Origin: Roseiarcus sp049509635
GTDB lineage: Bacteria > Pseudomonadota > Alphaproteobacteria > Rhizobiales > Beijerinckiaceae
DNA length: 45,230 nucleotides
Direction: 5' to 3'
Assembly: GCA_049509635.1 (NCBI GenBank)
Contig: JBEKZS010000015.1
Span: 1 to 45,230, forward strand
The notes under the pieces: generated by a model
The model's database searches: none
Told to the model about the DNA's origin: nothing
The model's input: only the letters and a program-made list of their open reading frames with translations
Program-made: the position numbers and the translations under genes
Shown: positions 8,039 to 16,858 of the stretch, piece after piece
How the letters are laid out: each line of letters starts with the position of its first letter
Numbering within the stretch: the stretch's first letter is position 1

Positions 8039-9046
8039 TCAATCGGCCGCGAGCGCCGCGGCGAGTTCGGCGCGGCCGGCCTCGACGTCGAACGGCCGCG
8101 CGCCGGCGGCGATCGAGGCCAGCGCGGCGCGCGCGCGGCGCAGCGAAGCGCCCGCCAGTTCCGGCGCGGCCTCGGCGACGGCGCGCGCCTCCGCCGGATC
8201 GCCGTTGCAATGCAGCGCGATGTCGACGCCCGCGGCGAAAGCGTCCGCCGCCCGCGCGCCGAACGGCCCGCCGAGCGCCTTCATCGAGAGGTCGTCGGAG
8301 ATCAGCAGACCGTCGAACCCGATCGCGCCGCGCACGATCGTCTCGACGACGATCCGCGAGGTCGTCGCCGGGCGGTCCGGATCGATCGCGGCGTAGACGA
8401 CGTGGGCGGTCATCGCCATCGGCAGGTCGCGCAAGGCGGCGAAGGGCGCGAAATCGCAGGCCTCGAGCTCGGCGCGGCTCGCCGCGACCACGGGAAGTTC
8501 GTGATGGCTGTCGACGCGCGCGCGGCCATGGCCGGGAACATGCTTGACGACGGGCGCGACGCCGCCCGCCAGCAGCCCGTCGGCGAAGGCGCGCCCGAAT
8601 GCGGCGACCGCGCCGGGCGCGTCCGACCAGGCGCGCGCGCCGATCACGGCGTGCATGCCGGGCTGGGCGACGTCGAGCACCGGCGCGCAATCGACCGTGA
8701 TCCCGACCTCGATCAGATCCCCGGCGATCAGCCGCCCGGCGAGCCGGGCGGCGCCGAGCGCGCGGTCGCGGTCGGCGCGGGCGCCGAACGCCGCCGCCGC
8801 GGGATAGGCGGGCCAGAGCGGCGGCCCCATACGCTGCACGCGCCCGCCTTCCTGGTCGATCAGCACCGGCGCGTCGGCGCGCCCGACGGCGTCGCGGAAC
8901 GCCGCCGTCAGCGCGCGCAACTGCGCGGGGTCGGCGACATTGCGCTTGAACAGGATGAGGCCCCAGGGATCGCTGTCCCTGAGGAAGGCGCGTTCCGCGG
9001 ACGTGAGCGCCGTCCCGCCGCAGCCGCACACGAAGGCGCGGGTCAT
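8039..9046 (-). CDS. nagZ: Beta-N-acetylhexosaminidase NagZ
   Basis: A 335-residue cytoplasmic glycoside hydrolase of family 3 that removes N-acetylglucosamine from anhydromuropeptides during cell-wall recycling. The substrate loop D-Q-E-G-G-R-V-Q-R appears near residue 65. The catalytic signature K-H-V-P-G-H-G-R-A-R-V-D-S-H follows near 165, with the His and Asp of the GH3 NagZ active-site loop. L-I-S-D-D-L-S-M-K-A holds the nucleophile Asp. No signal peptide. It lies 33 nt downstream of the SPOR-domain gene on the same strand, a conserved alphaproteobacterial pairing. Confidence 0.95.
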   Translation of the reverse strand: MTRAFVCGCGGTALTSAERAFLRDSDPWGLILFKRNVADPAQLRALTAAFRDAVGRADAPVLIDQEGGRVQRMGPPLWPAYPAAAAFGARADRDRALGAARLAGRLIAGDLIEVGITVDCAPVLDVAQPGMHAVIGARAWSDAPGAVAAFGRAFADGLLAGGVAPVVKHVPGHGRARVDSHHELPVVAASRAELEACDFAPFAALRDLPMAMTAHVVYAAIDPDRPATTSRIVVETIVRGAIGFDGLLISDDLSMKALGGPFGARAADAFAAGVDIALHCNGDPAEARAVAEAAPELAGASLRRARAALASIAAGARPFDVEAGRAELAAALAAD

Positions 9047-9079
9047 CGGCGCCGGGCTCTCACGCGCGCGCCCGCAAGG

Positions 9080-10609
9080 CTATTCGCGCGCGATGAAACA
9101 GGCGCCGCCGCTCGCCTTGAGCTTCTCGCACAGGCCGGCGGCGTCCGCCTTGGAGAGCCCGCTGAGCCGCACCCGGTAGATCTGCTTGCCGTTCGAATCG
9201 GCCTGGCGGATCGTCGGCTGGAGCCCGCCGATTTCGGTCGCGTATTTGGCCTGAAGCTTCGCCGAGACGCTCTGCGCCTCCTTCTCGCTCCCAGGCGCGG
9301 CGAGTTGCACCGCCCAGCCGCCGCCGCCCGCCGGCGCCGCGGTCGGCGCGGGGTCGTTGGAGGCGATCTGCTGCGCCGGCGCGGGACGCGCGGCCCTGGC
9401 GGGCTTGTCGGCGGCGGGCGCGGCGATCTGCGGCGGCGCGTCGGGCGCGGCGTTGGCCGGGCTCGAGACCGTCGTGTCGATCTTGGCGATCGGCACCCGC
9501 GCGGTCGATTTCGGCGAAAGCTTGGTCGGCAGGTCGAGCTTGGGCGAAGCGGCCTGCGGCGCGGCGCCGATCTGCGCAGGCCGGGCGACCGGCGCCGGCG
9601 GATTGGCCGGCAGGTTGGCCCCGCCGATCGGGGCCTGCGGCGCCGAAGCCTCGGGGGACGGCAATTGCACTGCGGGACCCGGGACCGGTCCGGCCTCGAC
9701 CGGCTGGTCCGCGCCGGGCGCGATGATCGAACCGTCCGGCCGGACGGAGACGACCTTCACCGGCTTGGGCGTCGGAAACGGCGACGGCGCGGCGGGCGCG
9801 GTCGTCGTCGGGCCGACGGTGCCGGCGGCGAGCCCGCGCGTCGCGGCGCCTGCGGGCGGCGCGGCGTCGGTCACCGCCGCGAATTCCTGCGCCCGCGGCG
9901 CGCCGCCCTGCTGGAGATCGTTGGGCTGCTCCTGGTGCGAGACGATCGTGATCGGGTCCGGCTTGCCGCTCTGATCCCTCAGCAGCGTCGAGGCATCGTC
10001 GGTAGACGCCACGCCGTCCTGCGAAGGCGGCTTGACCTTGGTCGGACCGTCCGCGGCGAGAATCAACGCCGGCCTTCTCGGCAGGCCCGGTTCGCCCTTG
10101 ACGACCCAGACCCCGACCAGACCGGCGGCGCCGACCGCGACCAGCGCGCCCATGGCCAGAGCGCTGCGCCGGCCGCGGCGCGGCGCGGAAGCGGCGGGCT
10201 CCGCCGCCGGGGCGGCCCGCCGGGCGTCGAGCGCGGGCGCCGGCTGCGGACGATTGTCCTGCGGGGCGAAATCATTGGCGCGGCGGACATCCTCGAGCGT
10301 GCGGCGCAACGGCGGCTCGACGAGAACTCCGAGCGGCGCGGCCGCCGGCGTCGCCGCCTCGCCGCGTTCGCCCTCGACCGCGTCGACCTGGAGCAGATGG
10401 ACCTGGGGAAGCCGCAGGGCGTCGGCCTTGGGCGCCGGATCGGGCGCCCGGGCGAGCGGGCCGGCTTCGTCGGCGTCGAGACCGACCAGCCGCGCCAATT
10501 CCTCGAGCGGATCCTCCTGCGGCCCGACCGGCGAGCCGACCATACGCAGCCGCTGCTCGAACTCGTCGAGATCGACCTGGGGCGGGGCCATCAACGCTGA
10601 ACCGTTCAT
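9080..10609 (-). CDS. SPOR-domain inner-membrane protein
   Basis: A 509-residue single-pass protein. The order is an acidic cytoplasmic N-terminus (about 1-148), a basic stop then a membrane helix (about 149-170, after R-R-G-R-R), a long Pro/Ala-rich periplasmic linker, and a C-terminal SPOR domain (about 430-509). That domain begins G-G-W-A-V-Q-L-A-A-P-G-S and ends near L-K-A-S-G-G-A-C-F. SPOR domains bind denuded septal peptidoglycan, so a role at the division site is likely. The ATG at 10609 has GAGG 6-7 nt upstream; a start ten codons earlier lacks one. It sits between argS and nagZ, as in many relatives. Confidence 0.9.
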   Translation of the reverse strand: MNGSALMAPPQVDLDEFEQRLRMVGSPVGPQEDPLEELARLVGLDADEAGPLARAPDPAPKADALRLPQVHLLQVDAVEGERGEAATPAAAPLGVLVEPPLRRTLEDVRRANDFAPQDNRPQPAPALDARRAAPAAEPAASAPRRGRRSALAMGALVAVGAAGLVGVWVVKGEPGLPRRPALILAADGPTKVKPPSQDGVASTDDASTLLRDQSGKPDPITIVSHQEQPNDLQQGGAPRAQEFAAVTDAAPPAGAATRGLAAGTVGPTTTAPAAPSPFPTPKPVKVVSVRPDGSIIAPGADQPVEAGPVPGPAVQLPSPEASAPQAPIGGANLPANPPAPVARPAQIGAAPQAASPKLDLPTKLSPKSTARVPIAKIDTTVSSPANAAPDAPPQIAAPAADKPARAARPAPAQQIASNDPAPTAAPAGGGGWAVQLAAPGSEKEAQSVSAKLQAKYATEIGGLQPTIRQADSNGKQIYRVRLSGLSKADAAGLCEKLKASGGACFIARE

Positions 10610-10726
10610 CGAAAACCTCATTCCACTGGAATGCCGCATAGGCCCGCCAGCAAGCGTCGTCTTGAAGGCGCAGTGCGGCGAATGCTTGGCGCTCCCGCGT
10701 TGAAAAAAATGACCGGGCGACGATTC

Positions 10727-12499
10727 CTACCGCATTTCCTCGGGCGCGTTGACTCCCAAAATCGACAGCGCAACGGCCAGAACCCCGGTCACGGCGCTCG
10801 CCAGAGCCATGCGCGCGACGGTCAACTCTCTATGATCTTCCCTAACGAGTCGTAAAGGGGGCATGTCCTTGCCGCGGTTCCAATGCGCGTGGAATCCCGT
10901 AGCCAGATCATGGGCGTAGAAGGCGACGCGGTGCGGCTCGCGCGCCCAGGCGGCCTGCTCGACGATGCGCGGGAACTGCGCGATCAGCCGCAGGATCGCG
11001 CGCTCGCCGTCGTCGGCGAGCAGCCCGAGATCGGCGCGCGCGAGCGCGGTGCGCCCGAGGTCGAGATCGGGAAAGGTCGCCTGCCCCTGGCGCAGCACGC
11101 TGCGCCCGCGCGCATGGGCGTATTGGACGTAGAACACCGGATTGTCCTGGCTCTGCTCGATCACCTTGGCGAGATCGAAATCGAGCGGCGCGTCGTTCTT
11201 GCGCATCAGCATCATGAACCGGACGGCGTCGACGCCGACTTCGTCCACGACTTCGCGCAACGTCACGAAGTCGCCGGAGCGCTTGGACATTTTGACCGGC
11301 TCGCCGGCGCGCATCAGCCGCACGAGCTGGCACAGCCGGACATCGAGGCTCGCCTTTCCCCCGGACACGGCGGCGACCGCCGCCTGCATGCGCTTGACAT
11401 AGCCGCCGTGATCGGCCCCCCAGACATCGACGAGGCTGAGGAAGCCGCGATCGACCTTGGACTTGTGGTAGGCGATGTCGGCGGCGAAATAAGTGTAGCC
11501 GCCGTCCGACTTGATCAGCGGCCGGTCGACGTCGTCGCCGAATTCGGTCGAGCGGAACAGCGTCTGCTCGCGATCCTCCCAGTCCTCCGCGGCGCCCCCC
11601 TTGGGCGCCTCGAGCCGGCCGCGATAGACGATGCCGCGCGCGCCGAGGTCGTCGATCGCCGCCCGCACGAGATCGGGGCCGCCGTCGGCGCCGGTGAGCG
11701 CCCGCTCCGACGAGAACACGTCGTGGACCACCTTGAGCGCGCGCAGGTCGTCGCGGATCATCGCCATCATCGCGGCGATCGCGCGCGCGCGGACCGCCGG
11801 CAGCCAGGCCTCGGGCGGCCGGTCGCGGAGCGAATCGCCGAATTCCTCGGCGAGCGCGCGGCCGACCGGGACCAGATAGTCGCCGGGATAGAGCCCGTCG
11901 GGGATGGCCACGACCTCGCCGAGCGCCTCGCGGTAGCGCAGGAAGGCGGAACGGGCGAGCACGTCGACCTGGGCGCCGGCGTCGTTGACATAATATTCGC
12001 GGGTCACCGCGCGCCCGGAGAAGGCGAGCAGGTTGGCGAGCGCGTCGCCGAACACCGCGCCGCGCGCGTGGCCGACATGCATCGGGCCGGTCGGGTTGGC
12101 GCTGACATATTCGACGTTGACCGGGCCCGACCGGTCGGGCGTCCCGGCGCCGTAACGCCCGCCCTCGACCAGCGCGGCGCGCAGGACGCGGGCGTAGACC
12201 TCCGGGTTCAGGCGGATGTTGATGAAGCCCGGCCCGGCGACCTCGGCCCGCGCGACTTCGGGCAATCCGGCGAGGCCGCCGGCGATCGTTTCGGCGAGCG
12301 CGCGCGGGCTCGAGCCCGCCGCCCTGGCCTCCTTGGCGTAGACCATCGCGGCGTTGGTCGACAGGTCGCCATGGCCGGGATCGCGCGGCGGCTCGACGAC
12401 GAAGCGGCTGAGGTCGAGATCGCCAGGGAGCGCGCCGTCGGCGGCCAGCCCCGCCAGCAGATCGGCGACCCGCCGCTGAAAATCAACGAATATATTCAT
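10727..12499 (-). CDS. argS: Arginyl-tRNA synthetase
   Basis: A 590-residue class I synthetase charging tRNA-Arg. The HIGH-type signature is A-N-P-T-G-P-M-H-V-G-H-A-R-G (about residues 120-133) and the second ATP motif is V-K-M-S-K-R-S-G. The N-terminal additional domain and C-terminal DALR anticodon domain are both present; the latter reads L-A-S-A-V-T-G-V-L near the end. An upstream ATG exists in frame, but the ATG at 12499 begins the conserved M-N-I-F-V-D-F. It follows dgt with a 28-nt gap and precedes the SPOR gene. Confidence 0.97.
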   Translation of the reverse strand: MNIFVDFQRRVADLLAGLAADGALPGDLDLSRFVVEPPRDPGHGDLSTNAAMVYAKEARAAGSSPRALAETIAGGLAGLPEVARAEVAGPGFINIRLNPEVYARVLRAALVEGGRYGAGTPDRSGPVNVEYVSANPTGPMHVGHARGAVFGDALANLLAFSGRAVTREYYVNDAGAQVDVLARSAFLRYREALGEVVAIPDGLYPGDYLVPVGRALAEEFGDSLRDRPPEAWLPAVRARAIAAMMAMIRDDLRALKVVHDVFSSERALTGADGGPDLVRAAIDDLGARGIVYRGRLEAPKGGAAEDWEDREQTLFRSTEFGDDVDRPLIKSDGGYTYFAADIAYHKSKVDRGFLSLVDVWGADHGGYVKRMQAAVAAVSGGKASLDVRLCQLVRLMRAGEPVKMSKRSGDFVTLREVVDEVGVDAVRFMMLMRKNDAPLDFDLAKVIEQSQDNPVFYVQYAHARGRSVLRQGQATFPDLDLGRTALARADLGLLADDGERAILRLIAQFPRIVEQAAWAREPHRVAFYAHDLATGFHAHWNRGKDMPPLRLVREDHRELTVARMALASAVTGVLAVALSILGVNAPEEMR

Positions 12500-12527
12500 C
12501 AAGTTCGCATCCCGAGGCGGCGCCGCT

Positions 12528-13715
12528 CTATCGCAAGTCCGGCGCCTCGTCAAAAACCCGTCGATGCTCGGCGAGCGCGTAGCGGTCGGTCATCCCGGCG
12601 ATATAATCGGCGGCCAGTCGCGCGCGCGCCGGCGCATCGGCGCCGATCGCCCATTCCTCCGGCATCGCGGCGGGCGTCTCGACGAACGCGCCGAACAGCC
12701 TGCGCACCACCATCGCCGCCTTCTCGCGCACCCGCCGGACATCGGGATGGCGATACATGTTGGCGAACAGAAAGCTCTTGAGTTCGGCGTCCGCCCGTTC
12801 GAGGGCCGGCGAGAAGCCGACGAGCGGCGCGCCCGCCGCGCGCACGTCGGCGATCGATCGCGCGCCCGCCGCCGCGATGCGTCGCGCGCTTTCCGCGATG
12901 GCGTCCTCGATGAAGCGGGTGACGACCCGGCGGCCGAGCTCGTGGATGACCCGGGCGCGCTCGAGGCCGGGGTGGCGCGCGTCGATCTCGTCGAGCAGGC
13001 CGGCGATGAACGGGACCGCGCGGATGGCGTCGAGATCGAAGAGGCCGGCGCGCAGGCCGTCGTCGAGGTCGTGGGCGTCATAGGCGATGTCGTCGGCGAT
13101 CGCCGCCGTCTGCGCCTCCAGGCTGGCGAACAGCGCGAGATCGAGCGGCTGGCGCCGGTCATAGGCGAGAATCGCCTCGGGGACGCCGCGGGCCGCCCAG
13201 CGCGCGGCCGGCCGGCCCTGGCCGTCGAGCAGCGGGCCATTGTGCTTGACGAGGCCCTCGAGCGTCTCGAGGCTGAGGTTGAGGCCGTCGAATTCGGCGT
13301 AGCGCCGCTCGAGTTCGGTGACCAGCCGCAGCCCGTGGCTGTTGTGATCGAAGCCGCCGAACGGCGCCATGCAGGCGTCGAGCGCGTCCTCGCCGGTATG
13401 GCCGAACGGCGTGTGGCCGAGATCATGGCCGAGCGCGACCGCCTCGGCGAGATCGTCGTCGAGCCGCAGCGCCCGCGCCAGCGCCCGCGCGATCTGCGCG
13501 ACCTCGATCGTATGGGTCAGCCGGGTGCGGAAATGATCGCCCTCGTGATGGACGAACACCTGGGTCTTGTGGGCGAGCCGGCGGAACGCGGCGGAATGGA
13601 CGATGCGGTCGCGGTCGCGCTGGAACGGCGTTCGGGTCGGCGAGGGCGGCTCGGGGACCAGCCGGCCGCGCGAGGCGGCGGGGTCGGCCGCATAGGGCGC
13701 GCGATGGGTCTGCAT
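12528..13715 (-). CDS. dgt: Deoxyguanosinetriphosphate triphosphohydrolase-like protein
   Basis: A 395-residue HD-domain enzyme hydrolysing dNTPs to deoxynucleoside and triphosphate. The metal site is R-L-T-H-T-I-E-V-A-Q together with the H-D pair in L-G-H-D-L-G-H-T-P-F-G-H. D-D-I-A-Y-D-A-H-D supplies the third metal ligand. The N-terminal R-T-P-F-Q-R-D-R-D-R-I-V-H-S-A-A-F-R-R-L segment is typical of the short (type 2) Dgt group. Length is normal. It is divergent from erpA and heads the dgt-argS-SPOR-nagZ series. Confidence 0.95.
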   Translation of the reverse strand: MQTHRAPYAADPAASRGRLVPEPPSPTRTPFQRDRDRIVHSAAFRRLAHKTQVFVHHEGDHFRTRLTHTIEVAQIARALARALRLDDDLAEAVALGHDLGHTPFGHTGEDALDACMAPFGGFDHNSHGLRLVTELERRYAEFDGLNLSLETLEGLVKHNGPLLDGQGRPAARWAARGVPEAILAYDRRQPLDLALFASLEAQTAAIADDIAYDAHDLDDGLRAGLFDLDAIRAVPFIAGLLDEIDARHPGLERARVIHELGRRVVTRFIEDAIAESARRIAAAGARSIADVRAAGAPLVGFSPALERADAELKSFLFANMYRHPDVRRVREKAAMVVRRLFGAFVETPAAMPEEWAIGADAPARARLAADYIAGMTDRYALAEHRRVFDEAPDLR

Positions 13716-13917
13716 GGGGCGCCGCTCCGAATCGGGTGTCTCGGGCGCGGGTGGTCGGGATGGCGAACGGCCCGGACGCCGAGGGCCCGGCGGCGGTCAT
13801 GCGCGCCGCCGCGCCGTCGACGAATCACCCCGCCCCGATCGGCCGCCGCGCCGGTCCACGCATTGAAGGTTGCTCACGAACGGCCTATCTTAGCACGCAG
13901 TTGTGGATTTCCGACGG

Positions 13918-14283
13918 ATGCAGCGCGACATGGATGAGGCGATTTCGGCGACCAGCGACTTTCCTTCGGTCTCGATGAGCGCGAGCGCGGCGCGCCGGCT
14001 CGCTCGAATCCTGTCGGCCGACGCGGGCGCGGCCTTGCGCGTCTCGGTGAAGGGCGGCGGCTGCTCGGGCTTCCAATACGCCTTCGACATCGAGAAGGCG
14101 CGCGCCGACGACGATCTCGTCGTCGAGCGCGACGGCGCCACCATCCTCGTCGATCCCGTCTCGCTCGAATATATGAAGGGCTCGGAGATCGACTTCGTCG
14201 ACGACCTCATGGGCCAGTCGTTCAAGGTGAAGAACCCCAATGCCGTGGCGTCCTGCGGCTGCGGGGTGAGCTTCACCGTCTGA
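13918..14283 (+). CDS. erpA: Iron-sulfur cluster insertion protein, ErpA/IscA type
   Basis: An A-type carrier of about 121 residues delivering Fe-S clusters to apoproteins. The three ligand cysteines are present: C49 in G-G-G-C-S-G, and C113 and C115 in S-C-G-C-G near the C-terminus. The fold signature I-S-x-x-A-A-x-R-L is also visible near the start. A GTG at 13903 and a second ATG at 13930 are alternative starts; none has a strong ribosome site. The position divergent from dgt is the usual one for erpA in Hyphomicrobiales. Confidence 0.92.
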   Translation: MQRDMDEAISATSDFPSVSMSASAARRLARILSADAGAALRVSVKGGGCSGFQYAFDIEKARADDDLVVERDGATILVDPVSLEYMKGSEIDFVDDLMGQSFKVKNPNAVASCGCGVSFTV

Positions 14284-14321
14284 GGCCGCCCGCCCGAGGC
14301 CGGCCGCCGTCGCCACCTCCG

Positions 14322-15530
14322 CTACCTCAGGATCTTCGCGACCCGGCTCATCCGCAGCCGCTCGACCTCCGGCATGCCCGCCCCCAGCAGCGGCCGCAGA
14401 TAGTCCGAGAACGCCGGCGTGACGTCATTGCCGGCCGGCGCGATCAGCGCGTCCTCCATCGTCCGCGTCTTGCCCGCGACCGCCTCCAGCGGGATCAGCG
14501 GATAGTCGACCGCGTAATCGCCGGTCCGCCGGATCGCGATCGAGCCGTCGGTTTCGCCCCACAGCGCATAGTGGACCGCCTTCTCGCCGACCTCGCGCGC
14601 CTCGCGCTGGTCGACGTCGGAGACGCAGCCGACGAACGAACGCTGGAGATAGCCGAAAGTGTCGCCGCGCACCCGCTTGATGCCGAGCTTGCCCTTGATC
14701 TCCTCGCACAGCAGATCGGCGAGCGCGCCGGTGCCGGAAAGCTGGACGTTGCCGTGGGCGTCCTTCTCGACCGTCTGCGAAAGCCTGGTGACGATCGCCG
14801 CGCCCTGCGCATCGTGGATTCCCTCGGACACCGCGACGATGCAGCGGCCGTGGCGGGCGAAGGTCGCCTTGACGTCGGCGAGGAAGCGGTCGGTCTCGAA
14901 CACGCGTTCGGGCAGGTAGACGAGATGCGGCCCGTCGCCGGGGAACTTGCGCGCGAGCGCCGAGGCGGCGGTGAGAAACCCGGCGTGGCGGCCCATGACC
15001 ACGGCGACATAGACGCCGCGCAGCGCCGAATTGTCGAGATTGGCGCCGGCGAAGGCCTGGGCGACGAACCGCGCCGCCGAGGGAAAGCCCGGCGTATGGT
15101 CGCTGCCGACCAGATCGTTGTCGATCGTCTTGGGGATGTGCACGCAGCGCAGCCGGTGCCCCTCCTTCCTCGCCTCCTCGGCGACGATGCGGACCGTGTC
15201 GGAGGAATCGTTGCCGCCGATATAGAAGAAGCTGCCGATCCCGTGCGCCTTCAGGACTTTGAGGATTTCCTGGCAATAGGCGCGGTCGGGCTTGTCGCGC
15301 GTCGAGCCGAGCGCCGACGACGGGGTGTTGGCGACCGCTTCGAGATTGCGGGTGGTCTCGCGCGAGAGATCGACGAAATCCTCGTCGACGACGCCGCGCA
15401 CGCCGAACGCCGCCCCATAGACGCGCTCGACCGCGGCGAACTTGCGCGCCTCCAGCGCGACGCCGACCAGCGACTGGTTGATGACGGCGGTCGGCCCGCC
15501 GCCCTGGGCGACGAGAATCTTCTGCGACAT
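14322..15530 (-). CDS. pfp: Pyrophosphate-type 6-phosphofructokinase
   Basis: A 402-residue phosphofructokinase-family enzyme interconverting fructose-6-phosphate and fructose-1,6-bisphosphate. The N-terminal G-G-G-P-T-A-V loop is at 10-16. G-G-N-D-S-S (105-110) has Asp where ATP enzymes have Gly, which indicates pyrophosphate as phosphoryl donor by the established family rule. P-K-T-I-D-N-D (133-139) carries the catalytic Asp and the Lys of PPi enzymes. M-G-R-H-A-G-F follows. The ATG at 15530 is preceded by a strong GAGGAGG site, so an upstream arginine-rich extension is not translated. It converges on erpA. Confidence 0.93.
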   Translation of the reverse strand: MSQKILVAQGGGPTAVINQSLVGVALEARKFAAVERVYGAAFGVRGVVDEDFVDLSRETTRNLEAVANTPSSALGSTRDKPDRAYCQEILKVLKAHGIGSFFYIGGNDSSDTVRIVAEEARKEGHRLRCVHIPKTIDNDLVGSDHTPGFPSAARFVAQAFAGANLDNSALRGVYVAVVMGRHAGFLTAASALARKFPGDGPHLVYLPERVFETDRFLADVKATFARHGRCIVAVSEGIHDAQGAAIVTRLSQTVEKDAHGNVQLSGTGALADLLCEEIKGKLGIKRVRGDTFGYLQRSFVGCVSDVDQREAREVGEKAVHYALWGETDGSIAIRRTGDYAVDYPLIPLEAVAGKTRTMEDALIAPAGNDVTPAFSDYLRPLLGAGMPEVERLRMSRVAKILR

Positions 15531-15691
15531 CGGCCTCCTCCTCGTTGGGCGCCGGCGGCGCGCGGTCGGACGACGCCGCGCCGGCGGGCGGACATAGCCC
15601 GCTCGGGCCGCCCGCCGCAAGCCGCCCGGCGCCCGCCCCTTGCGCCGCGCGCCGGGCTTCGCTATCTACCGCGCGCTGCGCCTGCCCCGTT

Positions 15692-15765
15692 TGGGGGATA
15701 GTTCAACGGTAGAACTGCGGACTCTGACTCCGTCAATCTAGGTTCGAATCCTAGTCCCCCAGCCA
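15692..15765 (+). tRNA. tRNA-Gln(CUG)
   Basis: A full cloverleaf. The 7-bp acceptor stem pairs 15692-15698 with 15755-15761, the discriminator is G at 15762, and the CCA end is encoded (15763-15765). The anticodon stem (GCGGA/TCCGT) closes a seven-base loop with anticodon CTG. The T-arm contains GGTTCGAATCC. A degraded integrase gene begins about 110 nt downstream, which marks this tRNA as a likely former island attachment site. Confidence 0.97.
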
Positions 15766-15875
15766 GAATCCCCCCTAACTCATTGATTTCAATAGGGTCC
15801 ACCCCCCTTGGCTGCGGTCATCCGGGGGCGCTGTACGCCCGACTGCATCACCGGCCTGTACGCCGGGGTGGGTCG

Positions 15876-16459
15876 ATGAGCCCCTGCGAGAACGGCCACC
15901 GGCGCGGCGCCGTCTACTGGTGGCGAAAGAAAGTCGCCTGCGGCGAACCGGCGGTCGGCAGGACGATCGCGCTCAGCTCGAGGGTCCGTGAACCCGCCCG
16001 CGCCAGAACAATGGCTGCGCTGCTCGACGCACGCCTCCTCGGCCTTGGCGATATGATGCTGGCAGGACGAGCCACGCTCGACCAGGCCCGGGCGATTCTC
16101 GCCGCCATGATCCGGGACGAAATCAAGCTGCGGGAGGAAGGCGCGTTTCGCGCGCTGATCGGCCCCCGCCTCTCAATCTTGATCGGGGCGAAGACCAGAG
16201 GTAAAGCCTCATCCGCGACGAACGCGCGATCGGCGGCGCTCACGGCCTCGTCGCCAAATATGGCGACGACCTGAAAGTCGACGCGGCCCTCGAAGTCAGA
16301 CTTGGCGCCGCTGGGTTCAACGAAAACGCCATCAGGCCTACTGCGCCATCCGCCATCCTGGCGACGCTCCCTGGCCCGCGTCAGATTGCTCGTTTTCGAG
16401 GGTTGGCTTTCGGAATTGAGATCGGAAGTGAAAACAGCGCGGGTCTAGAACTAATATAA
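15876..16459 (+). pseudogene. Decayed tyrosine-recombinase (phage-type integrase) N-terminal half
   Basis: The first frame reads M-S-P-C-E-N-G then R-G-A-V-Y-W-W-R-K-K-V, the characteristic start of alphaproteobacterial tRNA-associated integrases. It continues with a segment rich in R-E-P-A-R-A-R and T-L-D-Q-A-R-A-I-L-A-A-M-I-R-D-E-I. After about 16,190 similarity continues in another frame (A-K-Y-G-D-D-L-K-V-D-A-A-L-E), so there is at least one frameshift. The catalytic domain with the R...HxxR...Y residues is missing; the sequence ends at a stop next to an AT-rich patch. The product cannot be an active recombinase. The family call is from memory of motifs, not a database search. Confidence 0.65.
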
Positions 16460-16525
16460 ACCAGGACTAGCTGGACATCTACAGGTTAAAATTATAATAA
16501 CTCTAATTAGATTGATTAAAGAGAG
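16437..16525. other. AT-rich patch between island remnants
   Basis: Roughly 90 nt of strongly AT-rich sequence within otherwise very GC-rich DNA, just after the integrase remnant. I see no gene, tRNA or clear repeat in it. The composition suggests foreign origin or a former junction. Confidence 0.55.
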
Positions 16526-16574
16526 GGGGCGTCTTCCGCCGCCGACGTTACTTCACGCAGGATTCGCCGGCGCT

Positions 16575-16765
16575 TCAGCTGCTGTCGGAGAAGGGGCTGC
16601 TGTCCAAGACGGCTCCCGCGACGCTCGCGACAAGCGCGAAGCTGCCGGTGGCGCGCGCAACGAACAATCCGAACAGCGCCAAAGCCGTGCAGTTATCGAC
16701 AAATCCCGCGGTGGAGCTGAGCAGGAACGGAACGACGGCCGGCGTCGGTGGCCGGCGCGGAAGGA
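16575..16765 (-). pseudogene. Fragment of a DUF1275 (YoaK-like) membrane protein
   Basis: Read on the minus strand, one frame gives P-F-L-L-S-S followed by T-A-G-F-V-D-N-C-T-A-L-A-L-F-G-L-F-V-A and then R-A-T-G-S-F-A-L-V. This matches the N-terminal pattern of DUF1275 membrane proteins (A-G-F-V-D...L-F-x-x-x-x-T-G-N). The frame stops soon afterwards at 16575 and lacks the remaining membrane helices. No proper start is visible upstream. I take it as a relic. Function of the parent family is unknown. Confidence 0.4.
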
Positions 16766-16858
16766 GAGCCGCGACCCGGGGTCCCGGCTGCAGAGGATCT
16801 TGCCGCGGGATGCGCCTCGCTTTCGATCAACGCCAGGTCGCTCGGCGAATCCGGGGCT

